From contig CAXXSE010000007.1 of NCBI GenBank assembly GCA_963664935.2, positions 1,364,001 to 1,428,000 on the forward strand: DNA of 64,000 bases, read 5' to 3'. Under the pieces are notes generated by a model, which worked only from the letters and a program-made list of their open reading frames with translations, was not told the DNA's origin and did no database searches. This DNA is from G963664935 sp963664935 (GTDB lineage Bacteria > Pseudomonadota > Gammaproteobacteria > Methylococcales > G963664935). Shown here in pieces: positions 38,113-47,553 of the stretch (position 1 is the stretch's first letter; every line of letters starts with the position of its first letter). Position numbers and translations under genes: made by a program.

Positions 38113-38402
38113 CGCGAATCAATCGATCCAAACAATTTCTCATGCGCTTCTTTGGCCCGCAGAAGAGCCGGTGCTATCGAGGGTGGATTGAGAAGTAATT
38201 CAACAAAACGCACCTGATCTTCCGCGGATAATCGAATAACACCTTCTTCTTCAATTGTTTTATGAGCCGCTTCCTGAGCCGCCGTGACGACAAAATCGCT
38301 CAAACTTCGACCCTGAAGCTCGGCGGCACGTTTGACAATTGACAAGACACTAGGATCGATACGGGCTTCTAATCTGGATGTTCTAATAGGTTCTTTCGGC
38401 AT
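38109..38402 (-). CDS. DUF1778 antitoxin of the GNAT toxin
   Basis: The 97-residue protein has a ribbon-helix-helix N-terminus (RLEARIDPSVLSIVKRAAEL, GRSLSDFVVTAAQEAA), followed by a C-terminal toxin-neutralising tail (LNPPSIAPALLRAKEAHEKL). It should repress its own operon through the palindrome just upstream. Confidence 0.88.
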   Translation of the reverse strand: MPKEPIRTSRLEARIDPSVLSIVKRAAELQGRSLSDFVVTAAQEAAHKTIEEEGVIRLSAEDQVRFVELLLNPPSIAPALLRAKEAHEKLFGSIDSR

Positions 38403-38422
38403 AGTAAAACCTTCCTTTTATT

Positions 38423-38449
38423 TAATGTACGTTATTATACCGTACATTA
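38423..38449 (-). promoter_or_regulatory. operator/promoter palindrome of the GNAT-DUF1778 module
   Basis: TAATGTACG (38423-38431) and CGTACATTA (38441-38449) form a perfect 9-base inverted repeat around a spacer that on the minus strand reads as a TATAAT -10 box. The ribbon-helix-helix antitoxin binding here would block its own transcription. Confidence 0.65.
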
Positions 38450-38560
38450 CTAAGATTCCTAAAAATTAACCTTTATACAATGAGGCGATAATTATTATCG
38501 TAATCAACGCATAGCTAATTATTGTGCTAGCACAAGACGCGACCCCTCTTTTTAGAGGCT

Positions 38561-39249
38561 GTGGTCAATGCGCACTACCAAAAACAATCGGTCGACACCG
38601 AAAGCTACGACCATCTCTTTGCCAAGGACGGCGACTCGGACAATGACTTCCAACGCTTCTACAAATTCGAAGTGGTTCCTAAGAAAAAAACCGAATTCAA
38701 ATGCACCTACTTGGTCTACGAATCGGACCTATTAGACAAGGACACCTCGATCGCTATAGGCCAAATCTTGGCCAACATTCTCAGCATCGGCATCGATCTC
38801 GCAATCGCCGCCGCTTCCAACAAGGTCTCCAACCAAGATGCCGACACCACCGGCAAGAAGATCACCCAAGAAGCGGTTAAGCAAATCCTCAAAGACCCTA
38901 AGTTTAAGAAGGAGATCGAAAAGCAGACCATCGGTCCCATTACCGACTGGCTGGCTGGAATTCTCGGTCCCGATCTCTTCACGCCTTTCATGCTGAATGT
39001 CAGCTTCGACTATAGGGACACCAGCAAGGCCCCCTTCTGGACCTACGAGTTCAGCGGCAAAGGGTTCTCGGCCGCAAGGAGAACGAGGGCAAGAAGGGTG
39101 CCAAAGGCACTCACAACGGCACCGGCATCTAGGACTTCAGAGGACTACGAATTCGGGAGACCGACATCAAGGGTCGCGGCGCCGGGACCTTCCGCGGGGA
39201 TTATGAAATCAGCAATCGCTTGGTCCTGGTGGAAAACGCATCCGCATAA
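38561..39249 (+). pseudogene. hypothetical protein gene with frameshift and amber codon
   Basis: From GTG 38561 about 170 codons look like a real protein (FYKFEVVPKKKTEFKCTYLV, a helix ILANILSIGIDLAIAAASN, GPDLFTPFMLNVSFDYRD). Near 39065-39075 the sense frame shifts to one reading GRKENEGKKGAKGTHNGTGI, TAG (39130-39132), DFRGLRIRETDIKGRGAG and YEISNRLVLVENASA, ending TAA 39247-39249. Codons end in C far more than in neighbouring genes, suggesting transfer. No upstream ATG exists, so the 5' end may also be missing. The family is unknown. Confidence 0.6.
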
Positions 39250-39439
39250 AGCGAACAGCCAAGGGTGGCGGTCGGTGTCGCTCACGCTGGCTGCCACCCG
39301 AAATCGCGAGGTCAAGTGCATCAGCGAATCTGGAATCTTTGGGGTCAGCCTCGTTCGATGTACTTGCTCTTTAAAGGCTTTTGACTTTCTAACGCCATCT
39401 TTATGGCTTGGATCGGGCTAGGGGTTACCCCATGGATTC

Positions 39440-39928
39440 TCAGAACATAAACATCATGGCCGTCGAAATTCCACCGATTATGCCAAGTTTCCAATACCAG
39501 GACAGTTGTTGCCAAGAGCTCACATACAGAGCTTTTTCTTTTAACAGCCAGTATTTCATGACTCCAGGTAAACATTTCATCCAGCGAATAAGCCGCAATG
39601 CGATGTAACCAACGACTAAAAGCTTGAACGGCATCAAGCCATAAAAGGCGATGAAATCTGCTGATCGATCGGATAATTCGAATTTCTCCTTAATAACTTC
39701 TAGGACCAAGTATCCTTCGATTTGAAAGTGCCAGTCGATGAGGGATTGTAACCCGTCCCAAAATAGATCTATGGAGGCGATCAGTACATCGATCCACACG
39801 TCACCGAAAAAAATCAACAGGCATACCAAGGCTATGTGCAGGATCAAAGGTCGAATACCAGGCTGCGAGCTGGATGCGGTAGTTTTTTCTGCAGAATGGC
39901 GTTTCGATGTATTAAAATTTTGAGCCAT
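39440..39928 (-). CDS. hypothetical inner-membrane protein
   Basis: The 162-residue product has three probable membrane helices (LHIALVCLLIFFGDVWIDVL, ADFIAFYGLMPFKLLVVGYI, YWKLGIIGGISTAMMFMF) and a short polar N-terminus. I recognise no family motif. The ATG at 39928 has a natural context and the frame is intact. Confidence 0.5.
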   Translation of the reverse strand: MAQNFNTSKRHSAEKTTASSSQPGIRPLILHIALVCLLIFFGDVWIDVLIASIDLFWDGLQSLIDWHFQIEGYLVLEVIKEKFELSDRSADFIAFYGLMPFKLLVVGYIALRLIRWMKCLPGVMKYWLLKEKALYVSSWQQLSWYWKLGIIGGISTAMMFMF

Positions 39929-40090
39929 GGGCTTGAATCCAACTACAGCCGATTGACCGCAGTTTGCTTAAATTCTGTGAGTGCCTGAATATAAATTCTA
40001 TATACTATTTTAAGGTCTAAGTTTACAAAATTAATTATTTTTTGGCATCCAGAGCATTACGCAACTTTCAGGATGAAGTTTTAACAGAAA

Positions 40091-40468
40091 TTATTTTTCG
40101 GGATTTCTATTTGGATAGCTCTGTTGATGACAATTGTTTTCCCTCCGGCGTTTGGTCCATTTTCCCTTGTGCGTGTTTTTGCGCGCCTCGTGGAGCGTCT
40201 TATACTTGACCAATTGTTCGCTATTCAGCATGGCCTTGATGTTTTTCTGCATTTTCTTGTGCAATTCCTGACGCTCTTTTTGATGTGATTCCATCAAGGC
40301 ACGCATTTGTTCATGTTGCTCATCCGTTAGATTTAGATTTTGAATCATTTTTTGCAGTCTATGTTCCATACGACTGCCTTTCGATTGGTCACCGCCTGGC
40401 ATAGCTACAGCCATAGATATGCTGGTGCAGATTATGACAAAGAATGCTAATGTCAGTAATGGTTTCAT
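40091..40468 (-). CDS. Spy/CpxP-like periplasmic protein
   Basis: This 125-residue protein has a signal peptide (cleavage near SMAVAMPGG) and a helical mature part with NLTDEQHEQMRALMESHQ and ALHKKMQ-type heptads, the LTxxQ-like pattern of Spy/CpxP envelope-stress chaperones. A basic tail (KGKWTKRRRENN) follows. AGGAGAT precedes the start. Single copy, no two-component partner adjacent. Confidence 0.65.
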   Translation of the reverse strand: MKPLLTLAFFVIICTSISMAVAMPGGDQSKGSRMEHRLQKMIQNLNLTDEQHEQMRALMESHQKERQELHKKMQKNIKAMLNSEQLVKYKTLHEARKNTHKGKWTKRRRENNCHQQSYPNRNPEK

Positions 40469-41021
40469 GTGTATCTCCTAAATTCGAATGAAATTGAATT
40501 CGGTTTTTATACCTTGAGGATCAGCATATCGATTAAATGACGAACAAACACGGTGGAATGGTGAAAAATATCATGGATTGCCGATAAAAAATAGCCCAGG
40601 GTTGCTCAAAAGAGCTAAATTGGTTACATAAAAAAACCATAAAACATGAAGGGCCCGTTGGTGAGCTGCGGAATCAAAACTCAAAATGGGATAACTATCG
40701 TGAAAGCTCTTAAAAATATGAGGGTAGCCTTCTTTTATTACCATTTCTTGCTATTCCCTATCGCAAGGGAGTTCACCCGGATTTCTCTCGTAAAGTTTCT
40801 ATTGCAGAACCGCAATACCATGGCTTGCTTACTTAGTGCCTGAACGAAAAAGCATACATTAAAAAAGGGTGCTCCAATAACACCTCAGATCACTCTCCAG
40901 ATATTGTGAATATTCAACGGGTATTGATACTCATACACATTGTTCACCCAAAATGGCCCATAAAACCATTTTTTAGGCACACCTAACCTGTGATGCTTAT
41001 CCTACCTAAATCCGCTTTTGT
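40469..41021. other. spacer without recognisable gene
   Basis: Only a short unsupported frame (40646-40843) is open here. The right part, 40861-41021, probably includes the outer end of the decayed transposon whose transposase tail begins at 41022. Confidence 0.4.
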
Positions 41022-41207
41022 TTAGGCCGCTTGTTTTAGGATCTCAAGCTTTTCTCTTTCTTGGCCACGCACAATGCTGCCGAGAATTTGAATATTACGG
41101 GATAACACCGCCAATGCCGCGTAGCGTTCGAAACCCTCAATGCCATGGTCGGGACATTTGTCCAATCCATGAACCTGTAATACATTAATAGCTGACATAT
41201 AGGGCAT
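41022..41207 (-). pseudogene. C-terminal remnant of a transposase
   Basis: About 60 codons read LQVHGLDKCPDHGIEGFERY then AALAVLSRNIQILGSIVRGQ and stop with TAA 41022-41024. This closely resembles the end of DDE transposases that finish with a G-L-x-x-C-P-D-H-G-x-x-G-F-x-R-Y motif. The rest of the gene is gone, replaced upstream by an intron-like sequence. I cannot fix the IS family. Confidence 0.55.
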
Positions 41208-41575
41208 ACTCGGGTACTACTTTGCGCGTTGCCCCAAGAGCCCTTGCTCGTCGCTCGCCTGGTTGCTTGCCTGCCGTTGTGCATCTCGATGCTGTCTGAG
41301 ACTCCGGGGGGCAGTCGGTACTCGTCTCTATCGTACCGCCTGTTTCGCCTACGCCCGACCTGATAGGATCGGCCCTCACCCAAAATACATTCTTCTCGGA
41401 GCTATGGTTCAGATTCAGAGCATACACCCTTCACCTCGTTGCACTCGCTTATCTTCCCGTCCGGCTTCCACCATCCGGTCATTACACTTCCGAGCGGTTG
41501 ACTAAACCTTACTCGGGAGAGCTTCCCGCTTGCGCGGCTCTCTCTCAGATGGCAAACATTGCCAGGTTACCCAGG
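41208..41575 (-). other. probable group II intron 5' (domain I) remnant
   Basis: On the minus strand the sequence from about 41552 includes GAGAGAGAGCCGCGCAAGCG, CTCTCCCGAGTAAGGTTTAG, TCAACCGCTCGGAAGTG and ACGAGGTGAAGGGTG, which match from memory the 5' domain I of bacterial group II introns. The downstream non-coding frame ending TRKVVPEYA also recurs in such introns. No reverse transcriptase or 3' domain V is present, so it cannot splice by itself. Confidence 0.5.
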
Positions 41576-41626
41576 TCGCGAATTAAGAATAAGGTGTCTA
41601 TCCTATTTTGAATGACGAGATCGTTG

Positions 41627-41680
41627 AGAATAGAATTTGCTGGTGCGCTGTATCATGTTGCGGCGAGAGGATATTTATGA
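41627..41680 (+). pseudogene. N-terminal remnant of a REP-associated (Y1) transposase
   Basis: The codons read RIEFAGALYHVAARGYL then TGA (41678-41680). This is the hallmark start of TnpA-REP/Y1 transposases (R-I-E-F-x-G-A-x-Y-H-V-x-x-R-G). Nothing of the HuH catalytic core follows. Confidence 0.55.
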
Positions 41681-41717
41681 CTACGATACGAACAAAAAAA
41701 AGGCACAGATTTATATA

Positions 41718-41746
41718 CTGACGAATGATCGATTCGTAAAAATAAA
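41718..41746 (+). repeat. 29-bp direct repeat, left copy
   Basis: CTGACGAATGATCGATTCGT followed by AAAAATAAA, identical to 42538-42566. ACGAAT/ATTCGT inside forms a 17-base palindrome. It brackets the toxin-antitoxin pair together with the right copy. Confidence 0.9.
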
Positions 41747-41891
41747 ACTGTTCCTTTGTTGTTTAACTTCATCAACTCACTAGCATGCCCGGCATCACTT
41801 CACCCCATTTGCTTTATCAGGACTTTTTTTGCTATTGTATTGCGAATTGATTCCATAACGCAACCACGTATAATTTGCGGAGATAATTCCG

Positions 41892-42134
41892 ATGCCTGCC
41901 TTGACCATAAAAAACATCCCGGAGGAACTCTACGAGGAACTCAAAATTGTTGCTAAGCAGCACCACAGAAGTATTAATAGTGAAGTTATCGTATGCCTTA
42001 AGCGTACGCTATTGCCAAAGCAACTCTCTCCGAAAGATACCCTTAAGAATATTCAAAGCCTTCGTTCTCATATTGCACCTAATATCATTACAACGGAAGA
42101 TATCGATCAAGCGATTGATGAAGGCAGACCATGA
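41892..42134 (+). CDS. FitA-like ribbon-helix-helix antitoxin
   Basis: The 80-residue protein starts MPALTIKNIPEELYEELKIV and has HRSINSEVIVCLKRTL, the ribbon-helix-helix pattern of FitA/Arc-type antitoxins. The C-terminal part (TTEDIDQAIDEGRP) should thread into the toxin. The stop overlaps the toxin start by ATGA. Confidence 0.85.
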   Translation: MPALTIKNIPEELYEELKIVAKQHHRSINSEVIVCLKRTLLPKQLSPKDTLKNIQSLRSHIAPNIITTEDIDQAIDEGRP

Positions 42135-42541
42135 TTATTACGGATACAAACATTATCGCTTATCTATTTCTCCCGACATCATACTCAGATTCAGTTGACG
42201 CCCTATATAGGATGGATTCACATTGGGTTGCGCCAGCGCTTTGGAAGAGTGAGTTTCGAAATGTGCTGGCGATCTACCTTAGAAAGAAAGTCATTACTTT
42301 TGAAAAAGCTCTCCAACTTCAAGATAGCGCCGAATCGATTATGTTCAATAATGAATTTGATGTTTCTTCTTCGCAAGTTCTCGCTCTTGTAGAAAAAAGC
42401 AATTGTTCGTCCTACGACTGCGAATCCGTTGCCCTAGCGCATCAATTTAATATTCCACTCGTTACTCAAGATAAAAAAATACTAAGAGAATTTCCTTCGA
42501 GTACCATGTCTGTATTAAGCTTCCTTTCTGATCAGTCCTGA
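42131..42541 (+). CDS. PIN-domain toxin (VapC/FitB-like)
   Basis: This 136-residue PIN ribonuclease shows the acidic site: D5 in MIITDTNIIAY, Glu in LWKSEFRNVLA, Asp in SSYDCESVALA and Asp in PLVTQDKKIL. Targets of such toxins are usually tRNA or rRNA. Its TGA stop (42539-42541) lies inside the right copy of the 29-bp repeat. Intact. Confidence 0.88.
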   Translation: MIITDTNIIAYLFLPTSYSDSVDALYRMDSHWVAPALWKSEFRNVLAIYLRKKVITFEKALQLQDSAESIMFNNEFDVSSSQVLALVEKSNCSSYDCESVALAHQFNIPLVTQDKKILREFPSSTMSVLSFLSDQS

Positions 42542-42566
42542 CGAATGATCGATTCGTAAAAATAAA
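42538..42566 (+). repeat. 29-bp direct repeat, right copy
   Basis: Identical to 41718-41746 over 29 bases. The repeat supplies the stop codon of the PIN toxin, so the boundary of the cassette lies at the very end of the coding region. Confidence 0.9.
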
Positions 42567-42653
42567 TCCGTCCGCATTGTTGGCAACATAAATAAATCCG
42601 CAAAAAGATCCAATTAACAGACCAACATCCTGTTGCGAGTTATCAAATCAGGC

Positions 42654-44811
42654 CTAAAAATCAATCCGATAATCCAGCAAAAAGAAAAAATCACGGGTCC
42701 GGTCGATTCCGCCCCCTTGTTTAGTGCTGCGCCATTCACCACCAATATCCGCCTCAAGCTGAAATCCCCGCCAGATTCTATAGACTGTCCGGAGTGAAGG
42801 ACGTAGCGTGAATTGGCTATCGCCATTGTCGTTATCTCTAATGTCGACTACAAATCTAGGGTTTACCCGAAATTTTCTGGTGAATGGATAGCGTGTATTC
42901 AGTGATAAAGTGTAGCGGTCCAAAGAGCTCTGATCGGCGAAGCGGAAACCCAGAATAGCCAAGTCGCCATTTTTTATCAGGCTGTTGCCCGAAAGCTGCA
43001 GCGAATAGAAATATTCCGTGTCGGTACCGGCGGTCGCCGCGATAATATCATCATCGGTGATATCGTTATCTCCGTCATCGATAATCGATTGGGGCGTTCC
43101 CGAGAATTTTGATACGGTAAAATCACCGCTGATCTGGAATCTTGTAAATATCGATCTTGATAATCCGATCGTCGCGGATTTGCTGGTTGCCGTTCGGTCT
43201 TCCGCGAGATTCCGCGCATCAGATAAGGATAAGAACGGTAAGTCCAACAACCGGTCGAGCGAATCCTCGACCTGCCCTATAAGCGCATTTGTGGTCGTTA
43301 AAATCGGGGTTTTACGGTAATCAAGAGTGAAGTGTAGATTAGTATCATCGGGAAAACGGAATTGGCCACTTAACAAAAAGATATTAAGCTCGTCAAAAAG
43401 AATGTCGTAATCCACCAGGGCAAATCCCGAACGCCCCGGTTGAAAATAGCGGATTTCACCACCGATCGCCCGCCGATCGGTAACCCCAGAGGCGGTTTTT
43501 GCTGGATGATAAACGTTTCGAAATCCCATGCGTCCCAGTAGGTTCCGAAGTCGGCGCTCAACCCATAAAAATAGGTATCGGTTTCGACCCGTGTCGCGCT
43601 GGCCGAATTAACTGGAAACCCGGTCACACCACTTACGACAACCTCATCGCTTAAGGGAACGCTGACGAGCAACCGTCAAAACGCCCGATTACACCACCTA
43701 CGTCATTACGCGTTTGCCGGCCGAAATGAATTGAAGATTCGGTATTTTTATGGGTTCCTTCCAGGAACAAATTACTGATTCGCTTCTCATCGCCTGGCCC
43801 ATTGGATAAAAGATCAAATGCGTATCCACCTGAAAAACGCGAACGAATATCGAAGCCGTAGGTTTCACCTCGAACCGTGACATCAAGATCAGAAGTGACG
43901 AATGACTCGTCCACTTTTAAGGCATCGGTCTCATTCGCTAAGGCCCGTCCTTCATAAAATTGAGAAAACCCCCCGAAAACATCCCAGTTTGAGGCCCGCT
44001 GGGATTGCGGTTTCGCTACACGCAGTTTTTCCTTGGGTGTTTTTCGTGCCGTCGATAATCCCGCAAGACGTTGCTTGACACGCCCCGCACCCTCGCCTTT
44101 TGGGTATTTATCCAGATATTTCTTATATACGGTCTCAGCATTGGCGAATTGGCCATTGCGCTCTCGCGCAAGACCGAGAAATTCCATAGCTTCTTCACCA
44201 AAGCGATTATCGGAAAACGATAAAACGGTTTCGTAATGCAAAATCGCCTGCCCGTAGTCTTTATCGGCCATGGCTGTTTTTGCTTTCCCCATGATACGTT
44301 CCAAGTTAGCGTCGACCGTCTGGGTCGGCTCCACTTGCGCGCGAACCGGGGGTGGAGGAATTGTAGGAACCTCATTGCCCATGCGTTGTGCTACCCCAGT
44401 GGACAACCCGATTGTTTTCGATACTTCCACCGATTGAAGCCGAACATTTTCGTTAAATCCCAAATGGATAACTCCGGCAGATTCTGATTTTTTCTCAAAA
44501 CTGATTGTACGAAGAGATACTCCGCGTTCAGGTCTCCAGGGCATATTTTCCCTGTCGGGTAATCCCGGCAATGTTTGGGTCCCTAGTCCATGCAAGCGAA
44601 CATGAATCTGAAAATTGGAGCCCGAACCCACCGGGGTATGGGATAAATAGGTCAGCTTATGATTGAGCTCTAACTGAATGAGCAAATCGGCGGATGTTAT
44701 GGAAGGAACGACTTCGATATTTTCTAATACTCTGGATTGTGCAAGGATTGATTCAAAACCTAAGGTCAAGCACAGAAAAAGGCTTCTCGATAATGTGGTC
44801 GGGCGACGCAT
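42654..44811 (-). pseudogene. TPR-containing outer-membrane beta-barrel protein with two frameshifts
   Basis: From ATG 44811 the gene encodes a signal peptide, an AMIN-like N-terminal domain (ADLLIQLELNHKLTYLSHTP), two TPR-like helices (ADKDYGQAILHYETVL, NAETVYKKYLDKYPKG) and a large barrel ending in LLDYRIDF. The first frame ends in VIGRFDGCSSAFP. One lost base (TTT to TT) near 43672 restores LLVSVPLSDEVVVSGVTG. A second indel in the A5 run at 43496-43500 moves to TASGVTDRRAIGGEIRYFQP. Repaired length is about 718 residues. It is downstream of the AMIN-like and cytochrome genes in the same direction, suggesting an outer-membrane partner of the cytochrome. Confidence 0.78.
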
Positions 44812-44897
44812 TATATTGAATACCTGGAGGAATAATGGACTAAGAGATGGCTGGGCGGGTGTGGATCTAAGGTCAAGTGTCGTCCTATCGTGAAATT

Positions 44898-45059
44898 AAG
44901 GCGTCTGGAAAAGATTAAACTACCCGGATTGCGCCGGATAGGGCTTCGTATTCAAGGCGCGCAAAGGAGCGCATAGTGGGCTATGTAACCCTTGGCGCAA
45001 CACAGAAGACGGAGCCATAGATAAGCAAGACTGGTAGTTTAATCTTTGTAAGATGCCTA
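44898..45059. repeat. 162-bp inverted-repeat element
   Basis: The ends pair: left arm AAGATTAAACTACC (44911-44924) with right arm GGTAGTTTAATCTT (45033-45046). The outer parts GGCGTCT and AGATGCC also pair imperfectly. The core holds further stems (AAGGCGCGCAAAGGAGCGCAT; CTATGTAACCCTTGGCGC). It looks like a short non-coding spacer repeat or MITE. Confidence 0.6.
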
Positions 45060-45549
45060 ACGATTGATTGGAATCGAAATCAATGCAAATTTCCCGATTT
45101 AAGTTCTGGCCTGGATTGGCAATGAAAATAATCAAACTCCGATGATCAATGCCCGGCTTAACAAAGTAGGAAACAATCCGATCGAATGTTAAGGTCAAAA
45201 ATGGCCCCCCTTCGGGGAAATCGGGCTCGTACAAAATTTCGCTTAAGGGCAAAGTTTTAGAGTGTTCGTAAACAAAAGACTCGCGTTTAAATATCGCGTC
45301 CACGTCTGATCGTCCCACTCTTAGCGGTCTTAATTCTATTCTAAGTTCATCACCCTGATTGACGGGAAAATGGCGGATATATTGGATAGGTAACGTCAGC
45401 GCGATTACGATTTTGGAACACTGTTCGCCTTCGGAAATTCTAACGTCATCCAGTAAGCGGCCTTCAACTCTCGATGTAGCCGCAAAAGAAACCCCAAAAA
45501 ACACCTGAGTTAGTAAAAGTAAAATACTTGCCCCTAATCGGATATTCAT
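44920..45549 (-). CDS. secreted AMIN-like protein with a repeat-derived C-terminus
   Basis: From ATG 45549 the 209-residue product has a signal peptide (cleavage near VSFAATS) and a beta-rich domain (SKIVIALTLPIQYIRHFPVN, DELRIELRPLRVG) resembling AMIN-type envelope-targeting domains. The last 40 or so residues (SMAPSSVLRQGLHSPLCAPL) are read from the 162-bp repeat and are probably not ancestral. The gene lies 5 bases after the cytochrome stop. The family call is tentative. Confidence 0.6.
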   Translation of the reverse strand: MNIRLGASILLLLTQVFFGVSFAATSRVEGRLLDDVRISEGEQCSKIVIALTLPIQYIRHFPVNQGDELRIELRPLRVGRSDVDAIFKRESFVYEHSKTLPLSEILYEPDFPEGGPFLTLTFDRIVSYFVKPGIDHRSLIIFIANPGQNLNREICIDFDSNQSLGILQRLNYQSCLSMAPSSVLRQGLHSPLCAPLRALNTKPYPAQSG

Positions 45550-45554
45550 TAAAA

Positions 45555-46267
45555 CTACTTCCAAGAATTAGTATTGTGGCAGTCGTCGCACTGATTTCCG
45601 ACCAAATTATGAGGGAAGTTTGTGTTATCAACACCACCAGCGACAGTTCCGTTGTGGCAACTGAAGCAGGTTCCGATGACATGGTCGTGATCGACCCGTA
45701 TGACCGGTGTCCATGCACTGGTACGGTGGCAATCCTCGCATACGTTGGTGGTCAGAATATGGGTAGCGTTCTTAGCCGTGGCGATTGATCCGTTGTGGCA
45801 ACTAAAACACGTCCCAATCACCGAATTATGGTCGACTCTTAAAACCGGAATCCAAGCGCTGGTGCGGTGACAATCCTCGCAACTACTAGTGGACAGTATA
45901 TGCCGATTGTCTTTTGGTGTCGCGCTAGACCCGTTATGGCAGCTATTACAGTTGTTAATGACGTTGCTATGGTCAAAACGTGCACTGGCCATGAACTTCC
46001 CCGGTGACAGCTATCGCAATCCTCGTTCGTTGGAACATGCTTTATCGGCTTTGCACTGCCGCGTATAAACCCTGAGCCACTGTGACAAAATGCACAACGC
46101 CGCGGAGTACCGTTGAAGACCGCGTTGACATGACACTCCGAGCACTCAACTCTTCTATGCGCCGCGGAAAGTTCGTACCCGGTTTGCAAATGGTCAAAGT
46201 CAAAATTTGGGGCTGCAACTACCAGTGCATGAAAGCACATTAACAACCCAAATTGAGCAATAACCAA
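45555..46267 (-). pseudogene. nine-CXXCH multiheme cytochrome c, frameshifted
   Basis: A signal-like N-terminus (TTG 46267, VVAAPNFDFDH) is followed by repeated heme motifs: CSECH, CAFCH, CDSCH in the first frame, and CNSCH, CEDCH, CFSCH, CEDCH, CFSCH, CDDCH in the second. The join needs a one-base shift near 45987-45995 (CHRGSSW to ARFDHSNVINN). The repeats alternate HNGS and HRTSAW units, as in periplasmic or extracellular multiheme cytochromes. Repaired length is about 236 residues. As it stands, only the first three heme sites follow the signal. Confidence 0.8.
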
Positions 46268-46513
46268 AATCTTTTGTTGCGCTAACCGGCCCTAATATCG
46301 AAATACTATCGTTGTGCTTTTCATTGCTTGAATTTTGAATGTGGCCAGAGCGTTAGCATCTAATAAGCATAGTTAAAATAATAACATATCCTAATAGAGA
46401 ACTAATTTTTTGAACCGAGTTCGCAGTTTTAGAAGGGCCTAATCCGGGGGAAGGCTGTTCGATAACGGATGGATCTGTACACAAAGGAGGATAACTCAAT
46501 CTTTGCAAAATCC

Positions 46514-47437
46514 TTAGTACATATGTACCGCTATCACGTGAAAAATACCGGTAACGATAAGCATATAGAAAAGGGGCATGTGGAAAACATGCCACAGCGA
46601 AAACAATTTTTCATAAAACGATAGTTCGACGATCTTCCTGATGGTTCCGTAATAGGCGGTCAAGTATCGTTTCATTTCGATTTTACGTTTATTCAGTTCT
46701 TTTGTGCTCCACCCCACTTGTCGCCCCAGGGTTATGCATGCTTTATCCAAAAGAAGGGCCGAACTCATATAAGATTTTCTAGTCATAAACCCAACGATGA
46801 GGACTTTCCAAAAGCTGTATATCAAATTGCTACTCGGTTTCATTATTTTCTCTTCGTAGCCAAAAACTCGCTCCCGCAAATCCGGTGCGACGGCAAATAT
46901 AGTATGGAGCCCTGACTTCATGAACGTTTCATCTTCCTTCAACTGCGCCCATGTCACACGCTTTCCATACAGTCCATAATGGATTTTCCCATACAGAAAT
47001 CTCCCGGTTAATCCACTAGAAGCTACTATCAGCATGGAAAAAAGAGCGATGTTACTATTCGTGGAACCCAGGTTGAATCCACAATGATATAAAATGAGAA
47101 CCGGACCCAATACCCCCAGCTTCATATGAGCTTTAAACCAATATTTAACAGGGCCGGCCTTCTTCATCCAGCGGGCGCGTTTCCTGAGCGAGTAAAGCAA
47201 TAAAGTCAGTATCAAACTAGCGCCTGTAATACCCAGCGCATAACCTAAACCCGACTCCGGATTGATATAATCCTCCAGGTTAGATGTCCACCAGAAGACA
47301 AGAATTGCAGTCACCACCAGGAAAAACAGCGGGGTTGTGAGTTTGGTAATTTGAGGCGCGTAAAGCTTTTGGAGTTCCGATCGCCGTTTGGCGCCTGGGT
47401 TTGCACTGTGGCCGGACTTTGGTTTTGTTTCTTTCAA
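46514..47437 (-). CDS. membrane protein with His-bearing helices, probable b-type cytochrome
   Basis: This 307-residue protein has five or six membrane helices. Conserved-looking histidines lie in FKAHMKLGVLGPVLILYHCG and LWHVFHMPLFYMLIVTGIFH, spaced for two b hemes across the membrane. No further family could be named. Start is TTG at 47437. It precedes the cytochrome c gene in the same direction and is divergent from the Fe-S/FAD oxidoreductase, so quinone-linked or NAD(P)H-linked electron transfer to the periplasm is plausible. That role is inference. Confidence 0.65.
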   Translation of the reverse strand: MKETKPKSGHSANPGAKRRSELQKLYAPQITKLTTPLFFLVVTAILVFWWTSNLEDYINPESGLGYALGITGASLILTLLLYSLRKRARWMKKAGPVKYWFKAHMKLGVLGPVLILYHCGFNLGSTNSNIALFSMLIVASSGLTGRFLYGKIHYGLYGKRVTWAQLKEDETFMKSGLHTIFAVAPDLRERVFGYEEKIMKPSSNLIYSFWKVLIVGFMTRKSYMSSALLLDKACITLGRQVGWSTKELNKRKIEMKRYLTAYYGTIRKIVELSFYEKLFSLWHVFHMPLFYMLIVTGIFHVIAVHMY

Positions 47438-47553
47438 TGTCTCGTACGTATAGGTTCACGGTTGCCGGTTGACGGTTCTTCAAAGAACCTTTAGCGACGA
47501 AATCAACAAACAGACTATAATTTTTCGATCACACGGAAAATTTTAGACCTAAA

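Noticed and set aside
40646..40843. 65-codon plus-strand frame
   Set aside because: No family resemblance, no ribosome site, in a spacer rich in remnants.
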